Assembly (NCBI RefSeq): GCF_026672275.1
Contig: NZ_JANQCD010000033.1
Coordinates: 1 to 46,033, forward strand
Direction: 5' to 3'
Length of the DNA stretch: 46,033 nt
DNA from: Marinifilum sp. D737
Lineage (GTDB): Bacteria > Bacteroidota > Bacteroidia > Bacteroidales > Marinifilaceae
Shown: positions 16,478-25,900 of the stretch, one piece after another
Layout: each line of letters begins with the position of its first letter
Position numbering within the stretch: the first letter of the stretch is position 1
Notes under the pieces: generated by a model
The model's database searches: none
Told to the model about the DNA's origin: nothing
The model's input: only the letters and a program-made list of their open reading frames with translations
Made by a program: the position numbers and the translations under genes

Positions 16478-18133
16478 ATGTCGATACAAGAAATTTTTAA
16501 GAGTGAGTTTTTGAAACCCGAAACAGAGGTAAACTTTACTGCCATTCATAAACTGGAGTGTGAGGAAGTTCTGGATAATTTGGGTTATATTGAACTTGAT
16601 CGCAACAGTGGTAAACAAACTGCCAGCTTTGAGCAATTAGAGGAAGGCATTTCTTTATTCAGGCAAGAATATGAAATGTACAAGCAGGATTTTCATAAAG
16701 ATATTGATCGCTTTGGCACATTTAAAGGCCAATTACTTTCTGAAGAGGAACTTGACTTTCTGCATGAATTATCCTCTTTAGAGGGCGAATTTGAACTTCA
16801 TCATTACCCTCTTAAAAAAATTGGACAAAATCCTATCCTATCCAGAGTTCTTAACTGGCGATTAGGTATTCTTTCCATATTCAATAATAGTATTACCAAT
16901 CAATTATCAGATGATCTCACAAATCATCTTAACCTGTTAGGATCATGGTGTAAAATTTCTGATCATGAGCAAATTATTGAGTTATTGGGTAATATGGAAA
17001 ATCTTTCCATGGCAATTGCAAAACAAGATTTCTACCCTGGTTCTGACTATCGACACCTTATCTATTTTAAAAACTCTTACAGAAAGTTAAAAGATAAAGG
17101 TGTTAAGTTTACAAGCAATAAAAAAAGATTCGAATCCAGATTACCATTTATTCCCAAGAAAAGCCAAAATACTTTAAAGCTGGTTCAAAAAAAGAAAGTT
17201 GCATTTGATAGCTTTCAAAAGGATCAATTGCATCAGCTTATGATTCGTTTGGTACAAATTAGACTGTGGCTATTGGGCAATTATCAAGGCAAGTTGGATA
17301 ATGATCTTGGTCCTTTAAGCATTACCGGCATTCATTCTCTTATTTCCTATATACATGAAAGCTATGGAGGAAAGCAAGGGTATAAAATGAGTGATTTGCT
17401 AATGCGTTTAGGAAACGACAGATGGGTTTTAAATGTTAGCTACCTCTTTAAGGCATTGCTTCCTGTACTTGTTAGGATGGAAAGTGATAAGAAAATGGAA
17501 ACCATATCCGAAGAATTTAGCACCATTATTAACAAGCTGGAAAAAGAAGAAGATAAAAAAGAGGTATTAAAAGTGATTGATCAGCAAATAAAGACTGAAT
17601 TTGATTCTCCTTCGAATCGAAAATCCAAAACAAGAGGGGGCAAAAGATTACTTCGCTCGATTGGTCGATTTTTCAAACGCATTGGTGACTTTATAAAAGA
17701 TGGCATTAAATGGGTTATCGAATCGATAAAAAACCTGTTTAAATGGTTTAAAAATGGAATTAAGATCTTAGTTCGTGAGTTAAAAAAGGCATTTCATATG
17801 GCCAAAACAGCCTTGTCATTTTTCTTTTCAAAAAGGATTGTAAAAACCCAAAACACCAACAGTCAACTAATCACCGATTACGATTTTAATTTCGACAGTT
17901 TAACTACAGTTATTGGAACAGACAAGGAATTAATTGAGGAACACATCCGCAAAAACAGGTGGATGAGCAATGCACTTGAAGAAGTATCTGAATTTTTAGG
18001 TACGCTTATTTCCATTGCCATTAAAATTGCCAAAGGACCTATGGGTTGGATTCAGCTTGGTATAGAAGTCATAAAATATCTGGTTGACAACAAATTTAAA
18101 TACAATAGGTTATCACTTGATTTGGATCATTAG
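16478..18133 (+). CDS. Protein with two PG-binding-like segments and cationic amphipathic helices
   Basis: A protein of 551 residues with no signal peptide and no clean family match. Residues about 23-66 (LECEEVLDNLGYIEL, then EEGISLFRQEY) and about 251-291 (LMIRLVQIRLWLLGNYQGKL, DNDLGPLSITGIHSLISYI) each follow the pattern of PG_binding_1 modules. That pattern is a helix, LGYYxGxxD, GPxT, then a helix. Residues about 385-450 form a long Lys/Arg-rich amphipathic stretch (KRLLRSIGRFFKRIGDFIKD, then WVIESIKNLFKWFKNGIKIL). A hydrophobic segment follows near 505-535 (LGTLISIAIKIAKGPMGWIQ). Such a layout could let it bind cell wall and insert into membrane, like an effector or pore former. It could equally be a structural membrane-associated protein. 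The three small upstream genes are likely partners. Confidence 0.7.
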   Translation: MSIQEIFKSEFLKPETEVNFTAIHKLECEEVLDNLGYIELDRNSGKQTASFEQLEEGISLFRQEYEMYKQDFHKDIDRFGTFKGQLLSEEELDFLHELSSLEGEFELHHYPLKKIGQNPILSRVLNWRLGILSIFNNSITNQLSDDLTNHLNLLGSWCKISDHEQIIELLGNMENLSMAIAKQDFYPGSDYRHLIYFKNSYRKLKDKGVKFTSNKKRFESRLPFIPKKSQNTLKLVQKKKVAFDSFQKDQLHQLMIRLVQIRLWLLGNYQGKLDNDLGPLSITGIHSLISYIHESYGGKQGYKMSDLLMRLGNDRWVLNVSYLFKALLPVLVRMESDKKMETISEEFSTIINKLEKEEDKKEVLKVIDQQIKTEFDSPSNRKSKTRGGKRLLRSIGRFFKRIGDFIKDGIKWVIESIKNLFKWFKNGIKILVRELKKAFHMAKTALSFFFSKRIVKTQNTNSQLITDYDFNFDSLTTVIGTDKELIEEHIRKNRWMSNALEEVSEFLGTLISIAIKIAKGPMGWIQLGIEVIKYLVDNKFKYNRLSLDLDH

Positions 18134-18595
18134 TAATATTCAACGGAAAATTTAAATAAAAAGGAAAGAGCGATTTCATCAAACACATCGAATCTCTTAC
18201 ACACTCATTCTATACACCTATTAATGAAATCGCTCAAATGAAGACTAACCCTAATTTTACACACATATAAATAGTCTTCGTTGCAAAGAATTAATAAGTT
18301 ACAAATTTTAGGGCTAAAATGCTAATGCAAACTTGATGTCTGAATACATCAAGGAAATTTAGCTCTTGCTAGAATAATGTGTGCTTTTTACCCATGCAAA
18401 GGGATAATGTAGCATATCCTGTCAGCATTTATTCAAATGAATTTAATATGATTTAAGTGCTTATGAAGGGCATTTTATTGGGATATGCCATGTGCAGCTG
18501 GTAAGTTTTGAAATGAGAACCAGTTAAATTATTGAATACAAAGATAATTCTTTGTATTACGACGAATTACATTCTTGATGGCATTTTTGAACAAA

Positions 18596-18622
18596 CTCAA
18601 GGAGCATTTTGTACTCCTTGAG
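18596..18622. terminator. Perfect hairpin, possible terminator element
   Basis: CTCAAGGAG (18596-18604) and CTCCTTGAG (18614-18622) form a 9-base perfect stem with a 9-base loop. It lies between the converging 551-residue gene (plus strand) and the small membrane protein (minus strand). There is no T-run, so simple intrinsic termination is uncertain. Confidence 0.4.
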
Positions 18623-18661
18623 GTGATATTATAAAGTAATAGTTAGCTTTGCGAGAATGTG

Positions 18662-18720
18662 AGAGGGCTTTCCCATTGATTTTTTTAAAGGATGTGTATG
18701 AATATCGGAGAAAGCCCTCT
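18662..18720. repeat. 11-base inverted repeat downstream of the small membrane protein
   Basis: AGAGGGCTTTC (18662-18672) and GAAAGCCCTCT (18710-18720) pair perfectly across 37 bases. The core AGAGGGCT recurs as another inverted pair on the other side of the neighbouring gene (19079-19127), so the gene is bracketed by four copies. Confidence 0.6.
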
Positions 18721-18775
18721 AACCACCAACTAAATCAATCTTTTGTGATCATTTAAAGATTGTCAAATCTTTTGT

Positions 18776-19039
18776 TTACTCGTTTCGTTTATTGATATAT
18801 TCACGGGCATCGGTTTTTTGCCCAATTTCTCGTCTTCCCTTTTTGTTTAAGCGTTTAAAATTTAGATATTGAAACAGCAAACCGCCTAGTAAATAAATGG
18901 GAAGGGTATACAATTGTTTCCAGGTAATTAGTTCTTCGCTGGTTTCAACAGTAACCATGGTAATCCCAATAAACATGATAACTCCCCATATTAATCCAGG
19001 ATAAATCCATGTTTTTAACCCAAAACTTGTATCGAACAT
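18776..19039 (-). CDS. Small membrane protein, two predicted TM segments
   Basis: A protein of 87 residues with two membrane helices (about 12-30, YPGLIWGVIMFIGITMV, and about 44-60, LYTLPIYLLGGLLFQYL) and a basic C-terminal tail (RLNKKGRREIGQKTDAREY). It is probably in the inner membrane with the tail in the cytoplasm. It lies downstream of the DUF4302-like lipoprotein gene on the same strand, after a gap containing a hairpin, and may be the last gene of the SusCD operon. Function unknown. Confidence 0.7.
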   Translation of the reverse strand: MFDTSFGLKTWIYPGLIWGVIMFIGITMVTVETSEELITWKQLYTLPIYLLGGLLFQYLNFKRLNKKGRREIGQKTDAREYINKRNE

Positions 19040-19079
19040 TATTGCAATTTTAAATAAGAATATTTCTATTTAATGAGGA

Positions 19080-19127
19080 GAGCCCTCATAACCAATTGTA
19101 TTTTGAAGTACAAAGGCCAGAGGGCTC
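19080..19127 (-). repeat. Hairpin between DUF4302-like gene and small membrane protein
   Basis: GAGCCCTC (19080-19087) and GAGGGCTC (19120-19127) pair across 32 bases, 29 bases beyond the DUF4302-like stop. It may be a processing, stability or termination element separating expression of the last gene. Confidence 0.5.
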
Positions 19128-19155
19128 ACACCCTAATAATATTATTTTAGAATAA

Positions 19156-20433
19156 CTAATTCTGCATACTGAAGAAGATCTCAGGATCGGAATTGCTAAC
19201 AATGGCACAAGTACCACCATACTCTTTCACAACAAGTGGTACAACAGTCCAACCATTAGCATCGAAAAGTATGTCATACAAAGCTTTCCCCCCTTCATTG
19301 GCCATAAAGTCAGCTTCTTCATAGTCCCAACTATCAAAGCCACCATCGTGCATAATCAACTGGTCCTCATCGAATTTTTCGAATTTGGCAATATCAAAAC
19401 CTACCGAAGTCCAATCATCAAAATATAGTGTAACATCATTCCAAAAATCATAGTATGCAGAAACATAGAAGTAGTTAATCTCTCCTTCTCCCAAGTCATT
19501 TAATGCAGAAATTTTTTCCAGAAGCTTCGGACTCAAGTATTCATAAGAATCCCATCCCATATCATAGTACATCTTGGCTGCACCTTTAAACTTACATGGA
19601 GCCTCTGCTTCAAAAACAACCTCACCATCAATTCCTTCATTGCTTACAAGAAACTTCTTGTTTTCTGCATCGTAAGCAAAACTTGTTACTTTTTTACCAT
19701 CAATTACCAAAGGTTCATGTAAATCAAACCCTACAGGTGTAAAGTGAACGCCCATATTTATTACTTCATACTTTCCTTGATCATTAGTAAAAGAAAAATT
19801 CAGACGACGCATATCTTCAAAATAGGAAAGCATAAACTTTTGATCACTTCCTTCAACTACCAGATTTCTATAAAAAGGATGAATTCCCTCCTCTTTTATT
19901 AACTTGGCCTCCATATCTTTCAATTTGTTGATATTAGTCCAATCTGCCTGCGTTGCCCTAACAAGTACCATCGTGCTCTCATTGGTTTTTCCCTCAAGGT
20001 AAATGGTATCTTGGTTTTCGGAAACTCTTTCAAAATAGAGTTCATAGTCTCCTCCCATTCCAACACCTTGTTCTCCAATTTCCGGGTCGGTCATTTTGGA
20101 AAAATTGCTATACGTATCAAAAGCCAGTTGTGGTCTCTCAATTGAACTCAATTTGTAAAGCGAAGTTTCTACAGTTTCATTAATATCCCAAGCCACTTTA
20201 ACCGTTCCATCCTCATTAAAATCAAACAGAAAAGTGAATCCGCCCAATATTTCGGCATTGGGGTAGTAATTGGTTATCCATCCGTTTTCGGCCGAAAGCA
20301 ACAAGTCTTGATATCCATTTACAGCTTCACCTATTCTAGTATCTGCATCCAGATCAAAAATTCGATCTTCCTCGTTATCACAGGAACTGAACAGTAGTGC
20401 AAATCCTGTAAGTATATATAATAATTTCTTCAT
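19156..20433 (-). CDS. DUF4302-like lipoprotein of SusCD locus
   Basis: The ATG at 20433 gives a proper lipoprotein signal, MKKLLYILTGFALLFSSCDN (Cys18), and a protein of 425 residues. The frame continues upstream to 20490, but that part overlaps a leader hairpin and precedes the signal. The region DADTRIGEAVNGYQDLLLSA then NGWITNYYP and GGFTFLFDFNEDGTVKVAWD is characteristic of DUF4302 lipoproteins. These usually sit next to a SusC/SusD pair and an HExxH lipoprotein, as here. Members are thought to be surface-exposed accessory proteins of import systems; the ligand is not known. Confidence 0.8.
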   Translation of the reverse strand: MKKLLYILTGFALLFSSCDNEEDRIFDLDADTRIGEAVNGYQDLLLSAENGWITNYYPNAEILGGFTFLFDFNEDGTVKVAWDINETVETSLYKLSSIERPQLAFDTYSNFSKMTDPEIGEQGVGMGGDYELYFERVSENQDTIYLEGKTNESTMVLVRATQADWTNINKLKDMEAKLIKEEGIHPFYRNLVVEGSDQKFMLSYFEDMRRLNFSFTNDQGKYEVINMGVHFTPVGFDLHEPLVIDGKKVTSFAYDAENKKFLVSNEGIDGEVVFEAEAPCKFKGAAKMYYDMGWDSYEYLSPKLLEKISALNDLGEGEINYFYVSAYYDFWNDVTLYFDDWTSVGFDIAKFEKFDEDQLIMHDGGFDSWDYEEADFMANEGGKALYDILFDANGWTVVPLVVKEYGGTCAIVSNSDPEIFFSMQN

Positions 20434-20450
20434 AATTTTATTTTTTCTAT

Positions 20451-20480
20451 CTGCAATCCCAATGGGTATCAGGATTGCAG
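20451..20480 (-). promoter_or_regulatory. Leader hairpin before the DUF4302-like gene
   Basis: CTGCAATCC (20451-20459) and GGATTGCAG (20472-20480) form a perfect 9-base stem with a 12-base loop. It lies 18 bases upstream of the preferred start at 20433 and downstream of the metallopeptidase gene. No T-run follows on the minus strand, so it is more likely an mRNA processing or stability element than a terminator. Confidence 0.5.
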
Positions 20481-20511
20481 AAGATTTCAATTCATACCGT
20501 TTTTCTAAGGC

Positions 20512-21396
20512 TTATTTATTGGCCAGGTTCACTGTAACTTCATGAATATGGGCCTGCAATTCATAAAGATCAATATTCCAAACCTGAAGAAAGTAATTCA
20601 CTACCATTTCCTCTTTCTGTCTGATTTTAGCTATTCCTTCCTCTTTTTGTTTTAATAGTAGTTCATAATCAGGATCCCAGCTTGATACATATGCACTCTC
20701 CACATACTTATTCCACTCTTCACGACTCTTGGTCAACATTTTGGCAATCATTTCTACAAAATCATCATTTGGATTGTTCATGGAATAGGCCGTAATAAAT
20801 CCCATTACAAGAGCATCTGATTTGCCATAGTTCATCCATGCTGTGGTATATCCCGGAGTGATCTTTTCATACTCTAATGGATACATCACATTCTGATGTA
20901 AAATGTGTCCAAACTCATGTTGCATGGTAGAAAAGATTCGGTCCATAATTGTTTTATTGGCTGGGTCAAAATAGTTGATGTCAAATATGGTCACCTTTCT
21001 GCCATTTTCGGCTTGTCCCAAAATAATGGAACCGTTTTTATTATAATTATGACTTCCCACAAGTACAAGTAGCTTAGGAACCATCATCTTCACAAAATCT
21101 TCCCCACCATACTCAGCGTAAGGATCAATCCAAACGGTCTTCATGGCTTCCAAAAATGGACGAACCTTTTCCAGTTTTGCAGGAGTCAACACTTTACCGT
21201 TATCTACTTCGGCATCATCAAAACGGTATTTTACCTCAATATTATAAGGGATAGTAAAATTCTCACGAATCCACTGATCGGTTTCATTTAGTTCAGGGGT
21301 GGAAGTGTCAATTAACGACTCTCCCAAATCTTCATCATTACTACAAGAGCCAAATAAAAAGACTCCCAACATTAAAAAGCATATATATTTTTTCAT
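20512..21396 (-). CDS. Zinc metallohydrolase lipoprotein (SusCD-associated, HExxH)
   Basis: The second ATG (21396) gives the lipoprotein signal MKKYICFLMLGVFLFGSCSN (Cys18) and 294 residues. The motif STMQHEFGHILHQ supplies HExxH (about 160-164) with a further conserved His, typical of zinc metallopeptidases. Length, lipobox and place directly after SusD fit the substrate import-associated zinc metallohydrolase lipoprotein group (putative zinc-binding peptidase family Mx1). It probably sits on the cell surface and trims a peptide-containing ligand for the SusC/D pair. The DUF4302-like gene follows after 78 bases. Confidence 0.88.
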   Translation of the reverse strand: MKKYICFLMLGVFLFGSCSNDEDLGESLIDTSTPELNETDQWIRENFTIPYNIEVKYRFDDAEVDNGKVLTPAKLEKVRPFLEAMKTVWIDPYAEYGGEDFVKMMVPKLLVLVGSHNYNKNGSIILGQAENGRKVTIFDINYFDPANKTIMDRIFSTMQHEFGHILHQNVMYPLEYEKITPGYTTAWMNYGKSDALVMGFITAYSMNNPNDDFVEMIAKMLTKSREEWNKYVESAYVSSWDPDYELLLKQKEEGIAKIRQKEEMVVNYFLQVWNIDLYELQAHIHEVTVNLANK

Positions 21397-21414
21397 AACA
21401 ATCATTTTACAAGA

Positions 21415-22926
21415 TTAACGTGGATTAGCGGGTAAACCATTGGCAATAGCTTGTCGTGGCAGCTGAATTACTCTTCTAAGGTCATTTTTAGTTAAAACCA
21501 TTTCAGATCCTTCGTACATGTGAACCACTTCCATATTAAATCGGCGGATATCGAACCATCTAAGTCCTTCGTGAATAAATTCACGTTTACGTAAATCCAA
21601 AATAAAACGGATTACATTAACCTTATCACCTTCAATCGGATAGAATGCTTCAGCATTGTAGGTCTCTTCATAATAAGGAAGATCAGTGTCTGTATAAATG
21701 TTATTAATATAATCTACAGTAATATCAGGCGCTGCTCCATTTCCTGTTCTTTTGGTATGAAACGATTTCAAATCTTCAAACGCCTTCCCAAAATCATTAT
21801 TCATTGCATAAGCTTCAGCACGATTCAACAGCACCTCTTCTGCCACAAACAAAGGACACATCATCATTGGGTAACCGATATTGGCATTTACACCTCCTGC
21901 TTTTTTGAAATACTCATCAAATTTTGGAATGTGATGGTTGGAATCATAACCTGCATCAGATGGTCTGTAGGCAAATCCAAATGGGTCGGTACCCCAAGTC
22001 CCTGGAAACAATTTATCCTTTATCTCTGAAACAAGGCTGAAACGCCAGATATAATATCCACGAGCCCACACGGTATTTGAACTACATAACAACAAATTGG
22101 CTTTTTCGGTAGAACTCACCATTTTGGCCATAATTTCCCCACGTGACATAGTCTGGTACGTACCATTCCAATCTCTTAGCATAAGAGCCGGATCTCCAGT
22201 CAACACCTTATCGGCATGCTCAATTACTTTTTCCCACTCACCCTTATATAGATAAAATCGGGACGCAAATGCATTGGCTGCATCCTTTGTAAAATGGTAG
22301 GCTGCAACAGAGTAGGCATCATCTCTAATCAGAGTTAAGCCTTCCACCAAGTCTCTTTCTATTTTTTCATATACTTGTTGAACCGTACCTCTTTCATAGT
22401 CAGCAAAAACAACCGTTTCCGGCTCCTCAATATAAGGTATTCCCATATCGGAAGATGCTGTAGTAGGATTGTAATGCTTAGAAAATAAATTTACCAGCAT
22501 AAAATGTGAATAGGCTCTACAAATTAGAGCTTCTCCTTTTTGAGCTGTGTAATCCTCGGGATTTCCTACTTTGGAAATAGCATCCAAGGCTTGGTTAGCA
22601 TGCGCAATTGCCTCATAACAATTGGCCCAATAGTAGGTTGGTGTATCCTGATCTTCGGTGGTGTGGTCATTCCAAAGATAAGCGTCTCGGTTTTCAGGAA
22701 CATCATAAACGTAGGGACCTTCAACTTTATCTCCTACCAAATCAGACATTGTTTCTGTAAACTGATGATAGATTGCATTGGGATAAGCCGAAACCAGCAA
22801 TTCTGTAACCGCTTCTGGAGAATCCAGAGTTGTACGGTTATCTGGCAACTTATCCAGATAGTCGTTACAACCAGACAAGGAAAACAAAAGTCCGGCTGCT
22901 AATAAATATATTTTATTTTTTTTCAT
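21415..22926 (-). CDS. SusD/RagB-family surface lipoprotein
   Basis: A protein of 503 residues with a lipoprotein signal (LLFSLSGCNDYLDKLPDNR, Cys20). It shows the family's N-terminal helical signature (DSPEAVTELLVSAYP), the TPR-type centre (AEALICRAYSHFMLVNLF) and the conserved C-terminal DLRKREFIHEGLRWFDIRRF. SusD proteins form a lid on their SusC partner and bind the ligand at the surface. It starts 13 bases after SusC and is followed closely by an HExxH lipoprotein, so the imported ligand is more likely peptide-like or metal-bound than a polysaccharide. That reading comes from context. Confidence 0.95.
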   Translation of the reverse strand: MKKNKIYLLAAGLLFSLSGCNDYLDKLPDNRTTLDSPEAVTELLVSAYPNAIYHQFTETMSDLVGDKVEGPYVYDVPENRDAYLWNDHTTEDQDTPTYYWANCYEAIAHANQALDAISKVGNPEDYTAQKGEALICRAYSHFMLVNLFSKHYNPTTASSDMGIPYIEEPETVVFADYERGTVQQVYEKIERDLVEGLTLIRDDAYSVAAYHFTKDAANAFASRFYLYKGEWEKVIEHADKVLTGDPALMLRDWNGTYQTMSRGEIMAKMVSSTEKANLLLCSSNTVWARGYYIWRFSLVSEIKDKLFPGTWGTDPFGFAYRPSDAGYDSNHHIPKFDEYFKKAGGVNANIGYPMMMCPLFVAEEVLLNRAEAYAMNNDFGKAFEDLKSFHTKRTGNGAAPDITVDYINNIYTDTDLPYYEETYNAEAFYPIEGDKVNVIRFILDLRKREFIHEGLRWFDIRRFNMEVVHMYEGSEMVLTKNDLRRVIQLPRQAIANGLPANPR

Positions 22927-22939
22927 GATTGATCGATTT

Positions 22940-25900
22940 TTAGATTCCTAACTTCAATGTAAATGTGTACTGCTTTGGTACAGGCATAGCAACACCCCCT
23001 GCCCCAAAGAACTCAGGATCCTGACCATTCAATTTTTTATCCGAATAGATCAAAAACAGATTTGTAGCCTGCAACTTTAACTGCATGGAATTCAAATTCA
23101 TACTACTCAAAATGCTTTTAGGCAGATTATAGGCTAAAGACACTTCTTTCATTCTAACAAAAGAGCCGTCTGCAACACGGAAAGTTGAGTGATTGTACGC
23201 ATTGTAAGTACTAATATACTTTCCATCGTAATCTCTTTGAGAAAGAATTACAGGGATATTTGTTTTATCCTCATCTCCTGGTAAAGCCCAGCGGTCGAAG
23301 AATTCCTTAGGCATGGCATCCAAATCAGAATAACGTGCTTTGAAAGAAGGATTCAAACGAATCTTGTTTCCAAACTGATAACTCATGTGCACATTTAATC
23401 TCCAATTCTTGTATTTAAACAAGTTGGTAAAACCACCGGCTACCTTTGGATCAATAGGGCCTTCATATTTTAGGTAATCAATATTTTCTGACTGGAAATT
23501 AATATCTGAAGCAGTTATCTCTCCATCTTCATTATAAAATGTAGGAATACCCTCCTGATTCAAACTAGCAAACGGAATAGAAAATAATCCTCTAACCGGA
23601 TAACCTTCCAATGCTCCTCCAATACCTCTTACAAGGTCGTAAACAGTTGGTGAAGATTTTAAATTGGTAATCTCATTCTTCATGATAGAGAAATTCAGGT
23701 TTGTATCCCAATTGAAATCCTTGGATTTGATATTCTTAGTAGACAACATGAATTCAAAACCTTTTGATTCCATGTCAGCATAATTGGCATATTTCCAATA
23801 CTGGCCACCAATACCTGAAGTACGAACAGCACTAATCAAATCAAAACCTTTTCTTTGATAGGCATCAAATTCCATATTGATACGATTCCCAAATAATCCT
23901 AAATCCAAACCAATGTTGGTTTCATATTGCTTTTCCCAGGTCAATTCAGCATTTTCCAACTCATCAATATACATTTGAGCTTCCTTTTCGGTAGTTAATG
24001 GACGATCAGCAATCTTACTCATTAAAATAAGAGATGAATTTCTGGCTGGTCCCATACTGGCAGTCAAACCATAAGTTCCACGAAGTGTCAAGTGTGAAAT
24101 CACTTTTGAATCTGCCAGAAAATCCTCTGCATGTGCATTCCACGAACCACTCACATTCCAGGTTGGTAACCATCGTGATTTACGCGATTTACCTAGCTGA
24201 TTAGATCCTTCGTAACGATAGGTCCCATTAACTGTATATTTTCCTTTATATGAATAACTCACTCTTGAGTAAAATGCCATCATTCTGTCAAAAAAGTCGC
24301 CCATTTCATAATAGGTAAATCCTCCCTGCAATTGTTGCTTAATGAAACGATAATCTACGAATGGAACTCCTCCTCTATCCCACTGGTAACCAATACCATT
24401 AAAATAACTATCGTTACGATCTGCATAACTCAATTCCTGCCCTATAAATACATCTACAATATGAGTTTCGTTATAAGTCTTGTTAAAAGAAATATTGTTA
24501 CGTAACGAGTAACTCAACATTGTATTATCTACTCTGTTGTAGAAACCACCACGTGGTAGTACTACTACAGGAAGAGCATCAGGATTGTCTAAATCAGTAT
24601 AAAGGAATTTATTGTATTTTGCCATCTCAGGATCATCGTCTGCACGATAAGCTCTGGCCATATTTGAATTCTCGGTAATTTTGTGCTCCTGTGTAGATTT
24701 TACATATCTAAGTGAACCTAGAAAGCTGTATTCAAAATTCTTATTGAATTTATATCCCAAATCTGCTTGTAGTTTCAAATCCAAGACATCAAACTCCAGG
24801 TAGTTATTTTTAACCTCTTCGATAATATTAAATGGTGCGTAGTTCATACGGAAATATTCCAATCCACCATTATCATTGTAAGGTCGCAATGCACGAGAAG
24901 TATTCAATGCATAAGAGAATGGGTTGATATCAAAATCTCTATCGTAAGATCCATCAATTGGATTCTCTACTCGTTTAAAAGTACCTGGGGCATTCTGCTG
25001 ACGAAAAGATGCTGTTGTACTTAAACCAATATTCAATTTATCTGTCAACTTTACATTAGCCTTGGCATTGGTCGTGTATCTTCTTACTTTATCGGCTATA
25101 GACCAACCATCATCATTATACAAACTGGTTGAGAAGTAGAAGTTCCCCTTATCGGTTCCTCCTGATAAACTTACCGAATGGTTTTGAATGATTGAGTTCT
25201 TGAATAATATATCGAACCAATCGGTATTTGCCATTTCATACTTTTGTAAGAATTTAGCACGTGCTTCAGGCGTATTTTGCAAGCCAAATCCTGTTTCCGG
25301 ATCATAAGAGTTGATTAAGTCATACATTTTTTTGTAAACTCCACCATTCTGTTGACGAGAAATATCGGCATGGTTCAACCATCCTTTTCTTTCTAATTCA
25401 CGATATGCAGACATTTGCTCTTTAGAGTTCATGATGTTGTAGTCTGAATAGGAAGGCTTCAATCTCATTGTAAATTCACCGGTATATGAAACACTTGTTT
25501 TACCAGCGGTTCCTTTTTTGGTAGTAATTACAATTACACCATTCATTGCTCTGGCACCATATAATGCAGTTGCCGAAGCATCTTTCAACACCTCAAAACT
25601 TTCAATATCATCAGCATTTAAGCCAGCAACAGCGGAACTTATCAAAGTAGAAGGATCACCGGAAGACAGCTCGTCCGCTGAAACATCCACAACATCTTCC
25701 AATACCATACCGTCAACCACCCAAAGCGGTTTTGAATTACCATAGATAGAAGAAGCACCACGAACACGGATTTTTGGGGCTGCACCAAATGAACCAGAAA
25801 CATTCTGAACAGTTACACCAGCAGCTTTACCTTCCAACATACGCCCTACGTCAACCATACCATTAACTTTAGCCTCTTCAGCTTTAACGGTAGTGGCCGA

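Larger units (their letters stand above)
18134..18775. other. Gene-free region holding a string of inverted repeats
   Basis: No convincing gene in 642 bases. It holds at least eight perfect inverted repeats: 18168-18179/18224-18235 (12 bases), 18240-18247/18272-18279 (8), 18305-18310/18315-18320 (6), 18332-18339/18346-18353 (8), 18412-18419/18481-18488 (8), 18535-18543/18550-18558 (9), 18596-18604/18614-18622 (9) and 18662-18672/18710-18720 (11). A weaker one is at 18755-18761/18766-18772. This looks like a highly structured transcript or a cluster of small repeats between two operons that both end here. Confidence 0.65.

Noticed and set aside
18134-18775. Integron attC array
   Set aside because: The inverted repeats lack the GTTRRRY/RYYYAAC core sites and enclose no cassette genes.
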